A stretch of 64,000 nucleotides of DNA, from the NCBI GenBank assembly GCA_002633025.1, contig NMRB01001398.1, forward strand, positions 124,548 to 188,547, given 5' to 3'. The notes under the pieces were generated by a model. That model was not told the origin of the DNA and made no database searches. It saw only the letters and a list, made by a program, of their open reading frames with translations. Both the position numbers and the translations under genes were made by a program. Within the stretch, counting starts at the first letter, position 1. Each line of letters starts with the position of its first letter. Positions 61,668-64,000 of the stretch are shown in pieces. The DNA is from Notospermus geniculatus (lineage: Eukaryota > Nemertea > Pilidiophora > Heteronemertea > Lineidae).

Positions 61668-62243
61668 CTAGCGACTCCAAATTTTACACACAACAAAACA
61701 GGCCCTACTCCCCTGGGCAAAAAACTTAAAGAGACCATGGCGTAATAGAATAACACTCAGAAATCTCTCCCTCTCGATATATGTTTCGAAAATTTTGTGG
61801 ACCCACCGATGCCAAATCGAAAGCTGCCCGATGGAAACACCCAACAGCAGACTATTGTAACTCAGACTTTCATTCCTAGGACTCTCATTCCTTCCACACC
61901 AGCTTGGAAATCTCGAAAGGTGTCTCCCGTTTTGAGGAAAGAACTCACATGACGAAGTAAATGTGCAGAGAACTACGTCAGCATCCAAACTCTTATTGCA
62001 TCCCACATGTAGTGGATCAAATTCCTTAGTTGCAATATCACAGCAGAAAGAAATTCCTTCGCAATCACGCTGCACTGAAATATTCCAAAGATTCACCGAT
62101 CGTGAGATATCGATTTTTGTTTTTGATACAACCGGAAAATGGTCCTGGTTATTAAAATTCACCAAAATCCAATGAAATATACTGTAACACCATGAAAAGC
62201 TGAAATCACACGATGACCAAGCTGAATCGATATATATTTGCAC
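61668..62243 (-). CDS. Longest ORF in the window (191 codons), unrecognised
   Basis: Continuous minus-strand frame, 191 residues, ending in TAG at 61668. Cys- and aromatic-rich: WSSCDFSFSWCYSIFHWILV, KIDISRSVNLWNISVQRDCE, HVGCNKSLDADVVLCTFTSS, RFLSVILLRHGLFKFF. No clear signal peptide, domain or repeat was found. The antisense strand carries a 70-codon frame. In AT-rich DNA of this length one such frame by chance is not impossible, and no promoter or repeat context explains it. It could be a domesticated or decayed element ORF. Confidence 0.25.
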   Translation of the reverse strand: MQIYIDSAWSSCDFSFSWCYSIFHWILVNFNNQDHFPVVSKTKIDISRSVNLWNISVQRDCEGISFCCDIATKEFDPLHVGCNKSLDADVVLCTFTSSCEFFPQNGRHLSRFPSWCGRNESPRNESLSYNSLLLGVSIGQLSIWHRWVHKIFETYIERERFLSVILLRHGLFKFFAQGSRACFVVCKIWSR

Positions 62244-62360
62244 ATCTGAGTGTGCAACAGGTGATGATTCAATGCAGAGCAGTTGGAATTATAGTTTGAA
62301 AGTAAATTTGCTATTGGAATGAAGCCTGTCAATGTGCGATTGATGGAGAAATCAAAGTTT

Positions 62361-62945
62361 AAAGTTAAAGTTTGGGTTTATAGTCTGATGTCAACAATAG
62401 CAGATGTGTCATCCGACTCAACCCAGGGTTTCCGCCAGAGGGTAAAATGGGTAAAATTCCGTACCCTTAAATTTTTCCAGGGTACGGATCCGTACCCTCA
62501 AAAATGTTGGGTAACCATTTTTCTATGACATGCTGGACGAAACCAAACAATCGGCATGACCGGCACGGGGATTTTATGCTTCAAAATACGCCTAAAATGG
62601 CACCAAACATCGTTTAACCTTTTAAAAAAATTTTCAAAAAATTTTTCAAAAAATTTTTTTTTTCAAAAAAAAATTTTTGGGGCCGTACCCTTTTTTTTTT
62701 CTGGCGGAAACCCTGCAACCCAACTTTGGTCCCTCCTGAAAACCTTTCAGTAGAACTCAGAGGGGCTGCTTATTCAGTTCCCAATCCTGATCGGTACACA
62801 TTTCTACACCTGGGTGGACTGAGGCAAGGTAGGCAAAGACACCTTCCCAGAGTCGTCGCATGCTGATATTGGATTTCGAACCCGGGACCACATGACCACT
62901 ACCAGAGACCCAAGGCACTAGACCACCACAGCTCATGCCACCGCG
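62361..62945 (-). mobile_element. SINE-B interrupted by CAGGG element
   Basis: 3' part AAAGTTTGGGTTTATAGTCT left of the insertion. AAAACCTTTCAGTAGAACTC and the head GATTTCGAACCCGGGACCAC right of it. Confidence 0.88.
62424..62715. mobile_element. CAGGGTTTCCGCC element, copy 3
   Basis: Perfect 15-bp inverted ends, with CAACC duplicated exactly on both sides. The interior has TCCGTACCC segments mirrored as GGGTACGGA and A/T homopolymers. About 90% like copy 4 by eye in its left half. Confidence 0.93.
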
Positions 62946-63204
62946 AGTCTTAAAGGAGCTGGACGTCCAAGTTCTAAACACTCACTCACTGGTTCTCTAT
63001 CCACGCGACGCCTGCGGTGCTGCCACCTATTGTCGGTGATTTGTACTGACGTGAATATCGTGAGTGAGTTGCATTGGACCGGGCACCAGTCTAACGATCA
63101 CGGGGCGCTACTACTGGTGCTGCCACCTTCACGAAGGAATAAAACTAGTTTGCTGGCCACTGTTTGTAAACAAATGGTTTGTTTACAACTTGGACGTTCA
63201 GCTC
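62946..63204. other. No gene seen
   Basis: TCTTAAAGGAGCTGGACGTC at 62950 mirrors GACGTTCAGCTCCTTTAAGA at 63194, so 62950-63215 is probably another inverted-repeat element about 265 bp long, with TTGTAAACAAATGGTTTGTT near its right arm. Confidence 0.55.
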
Positions 63205-63690
63205 CTTTAAGAGCCTAGTGTTTATCAGGCACGTCAGGTGGCAGGTCCCAGTTTCGAATCTAGGCTGGACCAATGATTTTGGAGTTTCACACCGACAGCG
63301 GGATTCGAACATCGGCCCACATGACCGCTAGCCAGAGACATAAGCCAGGGTTTCCGCCAGAGGGTAAAATGGGTAAAATTCCGTACCCTTAAATTTTTCC
63401 AGGGTACGGATCCGTACCCTCAAAAACGTTGGGTAACCATTTTTCCATGACATGCCGGATGAAACCAAACAACCGGCATGATCGGCATGGGGATTTTATG
63501 CTTCAAAATACGCCTAAAATGGCACCAAACGTCATTTAAAACCTTTTTAAAAATCAACGAAAAAAAATGTTCAAAAAAAATTTTTTTTTCAAAATTTTCT
63601 TTTTTTTCAAAAAAAATTTTTTTTTGGTCCGTACTCTCTTTTTTTTTCTGGCAGAAACCCTGTAAGCCACTACACCACCACGGCTCCAAT
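63205..63690. mobile_element. SINE-A head (+) beside SINE-B-like head (-)
   Basis: 63205-63275: GAGCCTAGTGTTTATCAGGC and CCCAGTTTCGAATCTAGGCT (+). 63283-63345 plus 63668-63690: GCGGGATTCGAACATCGGCC and ACTACACCACCACGGCTCC (-), interrupted by the next element. Confidence 0.8.
63346..63662. mobile_element. CAGGGTTTCCGCC element, copy 4
   Basis: CAGGGTTTCCGCCAG and CTGGCAGAAACCCTG ends, TAAGC duplicated exactly on both sides. The interior matches copy 3 (CATGACATGCCGGATGAAAC). Confidence 0.93.
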
Positions 63691-64000
63691 GATGTCTTTC
63701 ACTGCCAATGACATCCTGAGAACATCAGGGGTTATAGTGCTTGCTCCCTTCGTCACCATTGTGTGCAGTGATGAAGGAAGCAAGCGCTAGTAACCCTGAT
63801 CTCCTGAGGATGTGCCAATGATGGCCCTTCTTCAAAATTTTAACATGTGTCAAAATAGACTGAAGTTATCAAGTCAAATATGACTGTCAATATATACGTT
63901 TGAACTTTCTTAATAACAGCATTACAAATATGAAAGGCAAATAGCAGACATATTCCAATACAAGTCAATCAAGCCGTCTATCACTGAGATAATTACTTTT
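63691..64000. other. Inverted segment, no gene
   Basis: CATCCTGAGAACATCAGGGG at 63711 mirrors CCCTGATCTCCTGAGGATGT at 63795, and GCTTGCTCCCTTCGTCA mirrors TGATGAAGGAAGCAAGC, so 63705-63820 is a fold-back of about 115 bp. The rest is unrecognised. Confidence 0.7.

Noticed and set aside
1-64000. Autonomous transposon, LINE reverse transcriptase or retroviral genes
   Set aside because: I looked for RT, integrase and transposase motifs (YxDD, DDE/D context, HHCC, zinc-BED) in the frames and saw none. All elements found are non-autonomous.

Overview
This looks like draft-quality nuclear DNA from a metazoan. It is AT-leaning, with an N gap at 53754-53865, single Ns near 33, 21936 and 32621, no long ORFs, no operons and no rRNA or confident tRNA gene. 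Dense tRNA-derived SINEs, many fold-back MITEs, minisatellites, and paired splice-site and ORF signals all fit an animal genome. The repeat style (hAT-like GGATCCGCCCCTG ends, GTTTCCGCC ends, GGGCCxG fold-backs, MIR/CORE-like SINE cores) makes me think of a marine invertebrate deuterostome such as an echinoderm, hemichordate or lancelet. That is an impression, not a proof.

Layout. 0-10 kb: unique sequence, degenerate repeats, SINE-A fragments and fold-backs. 10.2-18.7 kb (+): a chain of short ORF segments bounded by good splice sites, interpreted as candidate gene A. Its introns hold SINEs and MITEs. 19-30 kb: MITEs, an exact 129-bp SINE duplication, a 60-bp-class minisatellite, paired fold-backs and nested insertions. 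30.3-38.3 kb (+): candidate gene B, with an ETS/ZNF143-type TATA-less promoter, five phase-compatible exons and a C2H2-like finger in the last one. 39-50 kb: SINE-B inverted pair, tandem repeats, a roughly 115-120 bp minisatellite, SINEs carrying inserted elements, and isolated exon-like ORFs. 50-64 kb: a 35-bp tandem array, several snap-back MITEs, the N gap, a 528-bp TIR element, long composite MITEs with hairpins, and four elements starting CAGGGTTTCCGCC, three of which sit inside tRNA-SINEs.

No protein in the window was recognised by family. Most open frames are translations of the repeated SINE body (peptides with SSYSCSSLGW) or of fold-back arms and should not be annotated as genes. The two candidate genes are manual exon chains built by eye. 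They need transcript or homology evidence before use.
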